Shown here: positions 8,174-15,837 of the stretch, one piece after another | Layout: each line of letters starts with the position of its first letter | Position numbering within the stretch: position 1 is the stretch's first letter | Source of the DNA: Bryobacteraceae bacterium | GTDB lineage: Bacteria; Acidobacteriota; Terriglobia; Bryobacterales; Bryobacteraceae | Assembly: GCA_019187195.1 (NCBI GenBank) | Contig: JABAQT010000002.1 | Coordinates: 1 to 59,872 of the forward strand | Length of the DNA stretch: 59,872 nt | Direction of reading: 5' to 3' | Notes under the pieces: generated by a model | The model's input: the letters and a program-made list of their open reading frames with translations, nothing else | Told to the model about the DNA's origin: nothing | The model's database searches: none | Position numbers and translations under genes: made by a program

Positions 8174-8904
8174 AACCCGTCGCACTGGTGACGGGAGCGA
8201 GCCGCGGCATCGGAAGAGGGATCGCCATCGAACTCTCGCGCACGCACAGCGTGGTGGCTACCTACCGCGGGCGGGCCGATGCCGCCGCTACCCTGCGCGA
8301 GCAGACAGGCTGCGAAGTCTTCCAGTGTGACGTCTCCTCGAAAGAGGACCGCTTCGCCGTGATGGCGTTCTGCAAGGAGAAGTTCGGCCGCCTCGACCTG
8401 CTGGTGAACAACGCCGGCATTACCCAGCGTGAGCGGTTGGACATTGTCGAATCAGGCGAGGCGAGCTTCGATGAGTTGATCGGCGTCAACCTGAAGGGGC
8501 CGCATTTCCTCACCCAGCTTGGCGCCCGTTGGATGCTCGAACAAGGCGGCGGTCGCATTGTGTTCGTGACGTCGATTTCCGCCTATGCCGCGACAGTGCA
8601 ACGCGCCGAGTACTGCATTTCAAAGGCCGGGCTCAGCATGAGCGTGGCTCTGTGGGCGGCGCGCCTGGCTCCGCACAACATCCAGGTTTTCGAAATACGT
8701 CCGGGCATCATTCGCACGGACATGATCAGCGCCGTGGAGTCGGTCTATGAGGAGCGGATCGCGGGCGGCCTGCTGCCGCAGCGGCGCATGGGCGAACCGG
8801 CGGACGTGGCTCGGGCGGTGAGAGCCATTGCCGACGGTTACCTCGATTATGCCGCCGGACAGATACTGAACATCGACGGCGGGTTTCACCTTCGCACGCT
8901 GTAG
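8170..8904 (+). CDS. SDR-family oxidoreductase, 3-ketoacyl-ACP reductase-like
   Basis: A 244-residue classical short-chain dehydrogenase. The cofactor motif TGASRGIG is at 8-15, NNAG at about 80-83, the catalytic Ser is in TSIS (135-137) and the pair Y148/K152 in YCISK. The C-terminal RPGIIRTDM and GQILNIDGG are family-typical. It is usually annotated FabG-like, but this subgroup often reduces or oxidises sugars and sugar acids, so the substrate should be left open. Translationally coupled (4-nt overlap) to the DsbA-like gene. It converges with the hypothetical gene at 8909, with no room for a terminator. Confidence 0.88.
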   Translation: MKPVALVTGASRGIGRGIAIELSRTHSVVATYRGRADAAATLREQTGCEVFQCDVSSKEDRFAVMAFCKEKFGRLDLLVNNAGITQRERLDIVESGEASFDELIGVNLKGPHFLTQLGARWMLEQGGGRIVFVTSISAYAATVQRAEYCISKAGLSMSVALWAARLAPHNIQVFEIRPGIIRTDMISAVESVYEERIAGGLLPQRRMGEPADVARAVRAIADGYLDYAAGQILNIDGGFHLRTL

Positions 8905-8908
8905 CGGC

Positions 8909-9217
8909 CTATATAAGGGGAGCCGGACCTCTCTCGATGCAGGCGCCGCGCGCGGTGAGTTCGGCGAGCAGTTGTTTGACGGCCGCGCTGTGAGGCTCGC
9001 CATTTTCGAGCACGATGGCCCAGGCGAGGTTTTCGCGAAACGCCTTGCGGCAGATGGACCACGCTTCAAGACGCGCCGGCCATGACGGCGCAATGCCCGG
9101 AACCGGCATCTCCCACTTTCTCACCAACAGGCGCGCGTCATCGAGCGGCGGACGAGGTCCGTTGACGATGAAGTGATTCGATCCGTGCACCAGAAGGCCC
9201 TGCTCGGGAGCGCTCAT
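8909..9217 (-). CDS. Hypothetical protein coupled to mutM
   Basis: 102 residues, unrecognised. I place the start at ATG 9217 because it overlaps the mutM stop as ATGA, giving a translationally coupled third gene of the SAM hydrolase-mutM operon; a longer reading inside mutM is possible but uses mutM coding sequence. The protein is soluble with no signal peptide. Visible features: FIVNGPRPPLDDARLLVRKWEMP near the N terminus and a C-terminal helix AAVKQLLAELTARGA. A DNA-repair accessory role would be guesswork from position only. Confidence 0.65.
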   Translation of the reverse strand: MSAPEQGLLVHGSNHFIVNGPRPPLDDARLLVRKWEMPVPGIAPSWPARLEAWSICRKAFRENLAWAIVLENGEPHSAAVKQLLAELTARGACIERGPAPLI

Positions 9218-10023
9218 CGCTGGCATCCCGCGCAGAAATACGTCGAGCGCCCGCCTTGCGCGATGCGCCTGACCTTCGCGCCGCAGCGTACACACGGTTC
9301 CGACTCACGGCCATACACCGCGCGGGCGAAGCGCTCCCCTTCGGCAATGCGGCCGGGTCCGGCATAGGCATGCTCGGCGGAGACAACCGCCTCCTCGATC
9401 ACGGAGCGGATAGCGGAATGAAGCGCCTCCAGTTTGGGCTTCGAGATGCCATTCACCGGCCGCCGTGGATCGATGCGCGCCACAAAAAGCGCCTCGGCGG
9501 CGTAGATGTTGCCCAGGCCGGCTACATAACGCTGGTCCATGAGAAAAAGCTTGGCGGGTTTGCGCGAGCGCCGCGCCGCCATGACGAACCAATCACAGGT
9601 GAACTCCTCCGATAGCGGTTCCACCCCCACCTTCCCGAGCGCCTTCTCCAATTCACCGGTGGAGTAGAGGTGAACCTTGCCAAGCGCGCGGGAATCCTCG
9701 AATACCAGGCCGCGCCCGTCTTCCATCTCCCACCACACCCTGGTTGCGGAGGGCCGGTTCCGCGCGTCGGATATGACGTAGAGCCTGCCGGTCATGCGCA
9801 GGTGTACGTGCAGCACACGGTCACCCGAAAGCCTCAGCAGGATGTTCTTGCCGCGGCGTTCGACCGCCTCGAGAACACAGCCCGCCGCCTCGCGTTCAAT
9901 CCTGCGTCTGCCTTGCGGGCGCACGGCGCCGGCCCGCTCAACGTGCATCCGCAAGAGCCGTGCCCCCTGCGCTCCGGCGCGCAGCTTGCGGCATACCGCT
10001 TCCACTTCCGGCAGTTCGGGCAT
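9214..10023 (-). CDS. mutM: Formamidopyrimidine-DNA glycosylase
   Basis: 269 residues, normal length. It excises 8-oxoguanine and formamidopyrimidines from DNA and cleaves the abasic site. The N terminus MPELPEVE supplies the catalytic Pro2 and Glu3; Lys59 (RRGKNILL) is the conserved active-site lysine; the H2TH region has DQRYVAGLGNIYAAEALF; the C-terminal zinc finger is CVRCGAK...YFCAGCQR with the QGGRSTYF loop of Fpg rather than Nei. Its start is 4 nt after the SAM hydrolase stop and its stop overlaps the next gene, so it sits in the middle of a three-gene leftward operon. Confidence 0.95.
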   Translation of the reverse strand: MPELPEVEAVCRKLRAGAQGARLLRMHVERAGAVRPQGRRRIEREAAGCVLEAVERRGKNILLRLSGDRVLHVHLRMTGRLYVISDARNRPSATRVWWEMEDGRGLVFEDSRALGKVHLYSTGELEKALGKVGVEPLSEEFTCDWFVMAARRSRKPAKLFLMDQRYVAGLGNIYAAEALFVARIDPRRPVNGISKPKLEALHSAIRSVIEEAVVSAEHAYAGPGRIAEGERFARAVYGRESEPCVRCGAKVRRIAQGGRSTYFCAGCQR

Positions 10024-10027
10024 GGCT

Positions 10028-10816
10028 TCAGTAGATCTTCAATTCCAAGGGCGCGCCAACCCCCACCCCAAGCGCCCGCGCGGCATCGGCCTGCTTGAGC
10101 GCCACCTCGAGAAATCCGGCGCTGCCTTCGATCACAAACGGCTCGCCGAACCGCGCGCCGGAGTAGCTGGTTTGGAGGGATGACACCGGTTCAAAGCCGA
10201 CCTGCATCTCGAACGGCCGCTCCCGGATGGCGGCGAACTCCTCGCAGGGGAAGTTGGTGATGATGTTGCCGAACTTGTCAATCCTGAGAATCGAACCCGA
10301 CCAGGCGCGCTTGCCCGTTCGCACAACCTCGAGCATGCCGAGCCGGAACGCATTGTCGATTCGCTTGCCGAACTTCGCCGGAGCTACTCCCGCGGCGAGA
10401 TGGGCGGCCGAGGGGGCAAAAACATCGCGCCCATGAAATGTTTGGCTCACCGGTTTGCGGAAGTAACGATCGGCCGTGATTTCGCGAACCACGCATTTCT
10501 CGCGTTGAAGCACGGTGGTGAGGACGCCATTATCCGGCGCGATGAAACTGTAGCCGCCTCCAACGGCGAGAATCGGCCTTCGCTCGCTGCCGACGCCGGG
10601 GTCCACCACCACCACGTGAATGGCCCCTTTCGGGAAGCAGCGGTAAGCCTGATCGAACACGAAGGCCCCTTCCCGCACCTCGAAAGCCGGTACTCCATGG
10701 GTGATGTCGATGATGCGCGCCTTGGGCGCAATCGAGAGAATCACTCCCTTCATGGCGCCCACGAAGTGGTCCGTCAAGCCGAAATCCGTGGTCAGGGTGA
10801 TGATGGGCTGGGTCAT
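10028..10816 (-). CDS. S-adenosyl-L-methionine hydrolase (DUF62/SAM hydroxide adenosyltransferase)
   Basis: 262 residues from ATG 10816 (MTQPIITLTTDFGLTDHF). The family attacks SAM C5' with hydroxide to give adenosine and methionine, and is related to the fluorinases and chlorinases. Signatures: TDFGLTDHFVGAMKGVI, DITHGVP, VVDPGVGSERRP and APDNGVLT. First gene of the leftward operon with mutM. The iscS-mnmA-mce-mtnP operon is divergent from it across about 90 nt, so two SAM/sulfur-related units share a promoter region. An upstream in-frame extension to 10882 lacks domain support. Confidence 0.9.
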   Translation of the reverse strand: MTQPIITLTTDFGLTDHFVGAMKGVILSIAPKARIIDITHGVPAFEVREGAFVFDQAYRCFPKGAIHVVVVDPGVGSERRPILAVGGGYSFIAPDNGVLTTVLQREKCVVREITADRYFRKPVSQTFHGRDVFAPSAAHLAAGVAPAKFGKRIDNAFRLGMLEVVRTGKRAWSGSILRIDKFGNIITNFPCEEFAAIRERPFEMQVGFEPVSSLQTSYSGARFGEPFVIEGSAGFLEVALKQADAARALGVGVGAPLELKIY

Positions 10817-10908
10817 GTCCTGTTGACGATCATCGGCCAACCGGCGGGAACAAGGCAACAGGCGGTTGTTATCATAAGACAAGAGTCCCCGTTCTCTTCG
10901 ACCCGGAC

Positions 10909-12051
10909 ATGCCGGACACTTTCTATTTCGATCACAACGCCACCACTCCGCTTTCGAGCGAAGTGCTGCGGGTGGTGCGCGCGGCGCTCGAAGAGGTGTA
11001 CGGAAACGCGTCGAGCATTCACCGCCCGGGACAGGCGGCCCGGCAGCGTTTGGAAGCGGCGCGCCGCCAGGTGGCGTCTCTGCTTGGCGCGTCCGCCAGG
11101 GAGATCGTGCTGCTCAGCGGCGGCACGGAAGCGAACAACCTCGCATTGTTCGGAATCGCCGGGAACGGCGGCCATGTCGTGACCACGGCCATCGAGCACC
11201 CCGCGGTGCTGAATCCGTGCGCGCAACTCGAAAAGCAGGGGGTGGAGGTGACCTACGTCGCCCCGGGACCCGATGGAATCGTCGCTCCGGACACCGTGCG
11301 CCACGCCATGCGCCGGAACACCGTGCTCGTGTCCGTGATGCATGCCAACAACGAAACAGGAGTCATTCAGCCTATCGAGGACATTGCGCGGATGGCGCAC
11401 GAGGGCGGAGCGTTGTTCCATGTGGATGGAGTGCAGGCCGCCGGCAAGCTCCCGGTCGATGTCTCTGCTCTCGGCGTGGATCTCTATTCCGTCAGCGCGC
11501 ACAAGATTCATGCTCCGAAGGGAACCGGCGCCCTTTATGTGCGCCAGGGCATTCATCCACGCCCGCTGCTGTTTGGCGGCCACCATGAGCGCGGCCGCCG
11601 CGCGGGAACGGAGAACGTGCCAGGGGCTATCGGATTCGGCGCCGCCGCGCTGGAAGCCGCCGCGCGCGATGGCAAGGAAATCGCCGCCCTCCGCGACCGC
11701 CTCGAGCGCGGCATCCTCGACCGGGTTCCGGATGTAACGGTCAACGGCAGCCGCGAGCACCGCTTGCCGAATACCGCCAATCTGCGCTTCGCCGGAGTGG
11801 AGGGCGAGGCGATGGTGATCGCTCTCGATCTGCGCGGGTTCGCCGTCTCGAGCGGCTCCGCCTGTTCGAGTGGAGCCGTCGAGCCGAGCCATGTGCTGCT
11901 GGCGATGGGCTTGACGCCGGAACAGGCCCGCTCGAGCGTGCGCTTCTCGCTCGGCCGCGGCAACACCGCCGGGCAGGTGGATGCGCTCATCGAGGCCACC
12001 GCCGAAGCGGCGCGCCACCTGCGGCGCGTCTCCACTTACAGCCATGCCTGA
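10909..12051 (+). CDS. iscS: Cysteine desulfurase, IscS/NifS family
   Basis: 380 residues, full length. PLP enzyme that takes sulfur from cysteine as a persulfide. The N terminus [12 protein letters not shown]-lysine K199 in [10 protein letters not shown] and the persulfide Cys319 in SSGSACSSG are all present. The last 8 nt overlap mnmA, which uses persulfide sulfur to thiolate tRNA, so its main job here is probably sulfur donation to MnmA; Fe-S assembly cannot be excluded, but no iscU or suf gene is next to it. First gene of a five-gene operon. No clear ribosome site precedes the ATG. Confidence 0.94.
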   Translation: MPDTFYFDHNATTPLSSEVLRVVRAALEEVYGNASSIHRPGQAARQRLEAARRQVASLLGASAREIVLLSGGTEANNLALFGIAGNGGHVVTTAIEHPAVLNPCAQLEKQGVEVTYVAPGPDGIVAPDTVRHAMRRNTVLVSVMHANNETGVIQPIEDIARMAHEGGALFHVDGVQAAGKLPVDVSALGVDLYSVSAHKIHAPKGTGALYVRQGIHPRPLLFGGHHERGRRAGTENVPGAIGFGAAALEAAARDGKEIAALRDRLERGILDRVPDVTVNGSREHRLPNTANLRFAGVEGEAMVIALDLRGFAVSSGSACSSGAVEPSHVLLAMGLTPEQARSSVRFSLGRGNTAGQVDALIEATAEAARHLRRVSTYSHA

Positions 12052-13150
12052 CAAGCCCATTGCCGTTGCCATGTCCGGCGGAGTGGACAGTTCTACCGTT
12101 GCCGCTTTGTTGCGTAGCCAGGGGCACTCCATCATCGGCATGACGATGCAACTGTGGAACCAGCGGCGGCTGCCCGCGCTCGCATCGGAACACTCGACCG
12201 GGCGCTGCTGCTCGCTCGATGACGTCTACGACGCGCGCCATGTCGCCGAGCGGTTGGGGATCCCCTACTACGTCGTCAATTTCGAACAGCGCTTCGAAGA
12301 CCACGTGGTACGGCCGTTCGTCGAGGAGTACCTCGCCGGACGTACGCCCATCCCTTGCACGCTATGCAACAACTTCGTGAAGTTCGATCAGTTTCTCGAA
12401 CTCGCCGACGGTTTGGGAGCCGGAAAGATCGCCACGGGACACTACGCGCGGATTCGCCATGACGGGGATTCTGGCCGGTTTCTTCTCCTGCGCGCCACCG
12501 ACCTTTCCAAGGACCAGACGTATTTCCTGTGGGGACTTACACAGCCGCAACTGGCCCGCACCCTGTTCCCCCTGGGAGAGATGGCAAAGCCGCGCGTGCG
12601 CGAGATGGCCCGCGACCTCGATGTGCCGGTGGCGGAGAAGCAGGACAGCCAGGAGATCTGCTTCGTTCCAAACGGCGACTACGCCGCCTTCATTGACGCC
12701 TACTTCGCCGAACAGGGCATCGCCCGCGAATCCACGGAAGGAGAGATTGTGGATACTTCCGGCCGGACGCTGGGACGGCATGGCGGGGTTCATCACTTCA
12801 CGGTGGGGCAGCGCAAGGGGCTCGGCATCGCCGCCGGAGAACCGCTGTACGTCATTGCCACGCATCCCGCCGGACAGAAGGTGGTGGTGGGCCGCCAGCC
12901 GGACCTGTTGCGCGGCGAATTGATTGCCCGCAAGGCGAACTGGATCGCCTTTCCGGAACTCACTGCTCCGCGGCGCGCCACCGTGAAGATCCGCAACAGG
13001 CATGAAGCCGCTCCCGCGACGGTGCATCCCTTCGAGGAGAGCGATTCGTTCCGGGTGCTGTTCGACGAGCCGCAACGCGCGGTCACCCCAGGCCAGGCAG
13101 CGGTGCTGTACGATGACGATCTGGTCCTTGGAGGCGGCTGGATCAGCTAG
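12044..13150 (+). CDS. mnmA: tRNA-specific 2-thiouridylase
   Basis: 368 residues. It thiolates the wobble uridine (position 34) of Lys, Glu and Gln tRNAs. The ATP pyrophosphatase loop SGGVDSS is at 11-17; the two catalytic cysteines are in [12 protein letters not shown] (Cys108, with an extra Cys105) and [12 protein letters not shown] (Cys206). The C-terminal YVIATHPA...VVVG and beta-barrel regions are present. The ATG at 12044 lies inside the end of iscS, 8 nt overlap, coupling it to its sulfur donor. The methylmalonyl-CoA epimerase gene starts 7 nt downstream. Confidence 0.95.
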   Translation: MPDKPIAVAMSGGVDSSTVAALLRSQGHSIIGMTMQLWNQRRLPALASEHSTGRCCSLDDVYDARHVAERLGIPYYVVNFEQRFEDHVVRPFVEEYLAGRTPIPCTLCNNFVKFDQFLELADGLGAGKIATGHYARIRHDGDSGRFLLLRATDLSKDQTYFLWGLTQPQLARTLFPLGEMAKPRVREMARDLDVPVAEKQDSQEICFVPNGDYAAFIDAYFAEQGIARESTEGEIVDTSGRTLGRHGGVHHFTVGQRKGLGIAAGEPLYVIATHPAGQKVVVGRQPDLLRGELIARKANWIAFPELTAPRRATVKIRNRHEAAPATVHPFEESDSFRVLFDEPQRAVTPGQAAVLYDDDLVLGGGWIS

Positions 13151-13157
13151 ACTCGTC

Positions 13158-13574
13158 ATGAAAACGTTCGCCATCGATCATCTCGGCATTGCCGTGCGCT
13201 CCATCGACAAAGCTCTGGATTTCTATCAGCGGCAGCTTGGCATGAGCGTCAGCGCGCGCGAGACGGTCTCGGGCGAAGCCGTGCATGTGGCCATGCTTCC
13301 GGCTGGAGAATCGCGCCTCGAACTCCTCGAGCCGGCCGCGCCGGACTCCGCTGTCGCCCGCTTTCTCGAAAAGCGGGGCGAGGGGTTGCATCACATCGCG
13401 CTGCGCGTTCCGGATCTTTCCGCCGCCGCCGCAAGGCTGAAGGAAGAGGGGGCGCGGGTGCTGAACGAACCCCGCCGCGGCGCCGGCGGCCACCTCTACG
13501 TTTTTGTTCACCCCGCCTCCACCGGAGGCGTTCTACTCGAATTGATTCAGGACGAACAGGAGATATCTCATTGA
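13158..13574 (+). CDS. mce: Methylmalonyl-CoA epimerase
   Basis: 138 residues, one glyoxalase/VOC domain. It interconverts the (R) and (S) forms of methylmalonyl-CoA in propionate metabolism. IDHLGIAVRSIDKALDFY and LHHIALRVPDL supply the two His metal ligands, and the C-terminal GVLLELIQ supplies the Glu; the overall pattern fits MCE rather than glyoxalase I. It starts 7 nt after mnmA and its TGA overlaps the TTG of mtnP. The mutase genes are not in this window. Confidence 0.9.
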   Translation: MKTFAIDHLGIAVRSIDKALDFYQRQLGMSVSARETVSGEAVHVAMLPAGESRLELLEPAAPDSAVARFLEKRGEGLHHIALRVPDLSAAAARLKEEGARVLNEPRRGAGGHLYVFVHPASTGGVLLELIQDEQEISH

Positions 13575-14431
13575 ACGCGGAAATCGGAATCATCGGCGGC
13601 AGCGGCCTGTACACCATGCCCGGATTCGAGGCGCACGAGGAAGCGCATATCGAAACGCCATGGGGCAGCCCCTCGGACCCCTACATAGTGGGTTCGCTTG
13701 CGGGCAAGCAGGTGGCGTTTCTTGCCCGCCACGGCCGCGGCCACCGCATCAGTCCCTCGGAGTTGAACTTCCGCGCCAACATCTACGGTTTCAAGAAACT
13801 CGGAGTGAAGTACATCATTTCGCTGAGCGCTGTCGGATCGCTCAAGGAAGAGCATAAGCCGCTTCAGTTTGTCCTTCCCGACCAGTTCTTCGACCGCACC
13901 AGGGGACGCGTCTCGACGTTCTTCGGGGAGGGTTGCGTCGCCCACATCAGCTTCGCCGACCCCATCTGCGAGGATCTTGCCGCTGTTGTCCTCGATGCCT
14001 GCAAGGAGTCCGGCGTGGATGCGAAGAAGGGGGGCACGTATCTGTGCATGGAAGGACCCGCTTTTTCCACCAAGGCCGAATCGAACGTCTACCGTTCCTG
14101 GGGCATGGATGTCATCGGGATGACCAACCTTCAGGAAGCGAAACTCGCGCGGGAAGCGGAGATCGGCTACGTGACCGTGGCGATGGTGACGGACTATGAT
14201 TGCTGGCACCCCGATCACGATGCGGTCACCGTGAACGACATCATCGCGAACCTCACAAGGAATGCCGAGAACGCGGCTGCCGTGGTTCGCGCGGCCGTCG
14301 GGAAGATCCCCTCCGCCATGACCTGCAAGTGTCACAGCGCGCTCTCTCACGCCATCATTACCGATCGCAAGGCGATTCCCGAAGCCACGCGGATGAAGTT
14401 GGAGCCGTTCATTGGAAAGTATCTCGCCTGA
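13571..14431 (+). CDS. mtnP: S-methyl-5'-thioadenosine phosphorylase
   Basis: 286 residues. It phosphorolyses methylthioadenosine to adenine and methylthioribose-1-phosphate. Motifs: IGIIGGSGLY at the N terminus, RHGRGHRISPSELNFRANI, CMEGPAFSTKAES and GMTNLQEAKLAREAEI, diagnostic for MTAP, plus YDCWHPDH near the substrate site. The start is TTG at 13571, supported by AGGAG at 13558-13562 (8-nt spacing) and by its overlap with the mce stop. No downstream methionine-salvage gene (mtnA etc.) follows in the operon. Confidence 0.94.
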   Translation: MNAEIGIIGGSGLYTMPGFEAHEEAHIETPWGSPSDPYIVGSLAGKQVAFLARHGRGHRISPSELNFRANIYGFKKLGVKYIISLSAVGSLKEEHKPLQFVLPDQFFDRTRGRVSTFFGEGCVAHISFADPICEDLAAVVLDACKESGVDAKKGGTYLCMEGPAFSTKAESNVYRSWGMDVIGMTNLQEAKLAREAEIGYVTVAMVTDYDCWHPDHDAVTVNDIIANLTRNAENAAAVVRAAVGKIPSAMTCKCHSALSHAIITDRKAIPEATRMKLEPFIGKYLA

Positions 14432-15629
14432 GGACCTGGCGCTCGAACTGCTCAACCAGTGCCTGCGAGGCAACGACTATTCACCGGAACTGCTCGAAGC
14501 CCTGCTGCGCCTGGCGCTGAGCGAAGATCCCGTAACGGCCGCGCGCGCCACCCGGGCGCTCTTTCGCACGGTGGCCGAGAAACTGGCCGATCTGTTCGAG
14601 CCATGCCTGTGTGATTGCTATGCGGCGCTGTTCAGCGAAGCCATCGCTTACGCGCTTCCACGCTACCGGAAACGGGAACTCCTCGAGCGTTACCGGCGTG
14701 TGCGGCAGCCACGCGAGTTCGGGCAGACGCGGGATCCGAAACGGGTCTTCATCCTCTCCCGTGTCACCTTGGGAGCCGACATCGCCATCACCAGCATTCT
14801 GCTTGCGGCGGCCATGAGGCGCTTCCCGCGCGCGGAGCTCTACTTCGCGGGCTCCGCGAAGAACTACGAGTTGTTTCGAGCCGAGTCGCGCATCCGTCAT
14901 CTGCCCGTGCCTTATGCGCGCGATGGGGCGCTCGAAAGCCGGCTCGCCGTCCTGCCCGCATTAATGGAAGCATTTTCCGGCCCTGATGCCATCGTCATCG
15001 ACCCGGACTCGCGGCTTACGCAACTTGGCCTGCTTCCCGTGTGCGCCGAAGAGAACTACTATTTCTTCGAGAGCCGCGCTTATGGCGGCTATGGAAGCGG
15101 GACGCTATCCGCGCTCACCAGCGATTGGGCGCGCCGCACGTTCGGGGTGGAGGATGCGCATCCATTTCTCGCGCCGCACGCTGACGCCGGCCGAGAGGAT
15201 ATTACCGTAAGTCTGGGCGTGGGTGAGAATCCGGCAAAACGCATTGCCGGCTCTTTCGAGCGCGATCTTGTCTCGGTTCTGACCTCCACCGGCCGCGGCG
15301 TCCTGGTGGATCGTGGGGGGAGTGAGGAGGAATCGGGCAGGGTTGACGCCGCGGTGAAGGGGTTCGCCAATGTAAGGACGTTCACGGGATCGTTCCCGGC
15401 CTTCGCCGCGGCGATTGCGAACTCCTCTTTCTACTGTGGTTATGATTCCGCCGGGCAGCACGCCGCGGCGGCTTCCGGCGTCCGCCTGGCCACGATATTC
15501 GCCGGCGCGCCCTGTTCGCGGTTCGCCGGCCGCTGGAAAGCGGAGGGCCGGGCGGAGTCGATTCAAATTCCCGCCGATATATTAAGTCCGGACAATATCC
15601 TGAACCGAATCAGGGAAATGCTGTCATGA
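14412..15629 (+). CDS. Putative GT-B (family 9-like) glycosyltransferase-type protein
   Basis: 405 residues, last gene of the iscS operon. The start is TTG 14412, overlapping mtnP by 20 nt, with GGAG at 14400-14403 spaced 8 nt. Residues 1-105 are a helical region unlike known domains. From about 110 the pattern resembles heptosyltransferase-type GT-B proteins: RVFILSRVTLGADIAITSILLAAAMRRFP (N-terminal Rossmann half), then VSLGVGENPAKR, and a C-terminal half with NSSFYCGYDSAGQHAAAASGVRLATIFAGAP, the usual donor-site D-S-x-x-x-H region. The call is by pattern only; the substrate is unknown. Confidence 0.6.
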   Translation: MESISPEDLALELLNQCLRGNDYSPELLEALLRLALSEDPVTAARATRALFRTVAEKLADLFEPCLCDCYAALFSEAIAYALPRYRKRELLERYRRVRQPREFGQTRDPKRVFILSRVTLGADIAITSILLAAAMRRFPRAELYFAGSAKNYELFRAESRIRHLPVPYARDGALESRLAVLPALMEAFSGPDAIVIDPDSRLTQLGLLPVCAEENYYFFESRAYGGYGSGTLSALTSDWARRTFGVEDAHPFLAPHADAGREDITVSLGVGENPAKRIAGSFERDLVSVLTSTGRGVLVDRGGSEEESGRVDAAVKGFANVRTFTGSFPAFAAAIANSSFYCGYDSAGQHAAAASGVRLATIFAGAPCSRFAGRWKAEGRAESIQIPADILSPDNILNRIREMLS

Positions 15630-15686
15630 CGGCAATCAGAGCGCCGCGCCGGCTTTGAATCAGAGTATAATTTTGTGGAGAATTCG

Positions 15687-15719
15687 ATGGACTTTGGCGC
15701 ACTTTTAAGCAAGACTTAG
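15687..15719 (+). other. Possible short leader ORF upstream of the hybrid kinase
   Basis: ATG to TAG, 10 residues (MDFGALLSKT), with GGAG at 15677-15680 spaced 6 nt and a TATAAT at 15666-15671 just upstream. No matching -35. It may be chance. The rest of 15630-15837 holds no gene. Confidence 0.2.
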
Positions 15720-15837
15720 AATGAAATCGCCGCGCCGGGTGAAAGCGGGTTTCGCGGCCCCTTGCCGGACGACAGGAGGATTCAGCCGCAAGGAACTCTG
15801 ATACGGACGACGGGAAAATGGGGAAGGTTCACCTGCC

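Noticed and set aside
15690..15715. Sigma-54-like TTTGGCGCA...AAGC upstream of the hybrid kinase
   Set aside because: GG to GC spacing is 11 rather than 10, and the -12 TTGC is missing.
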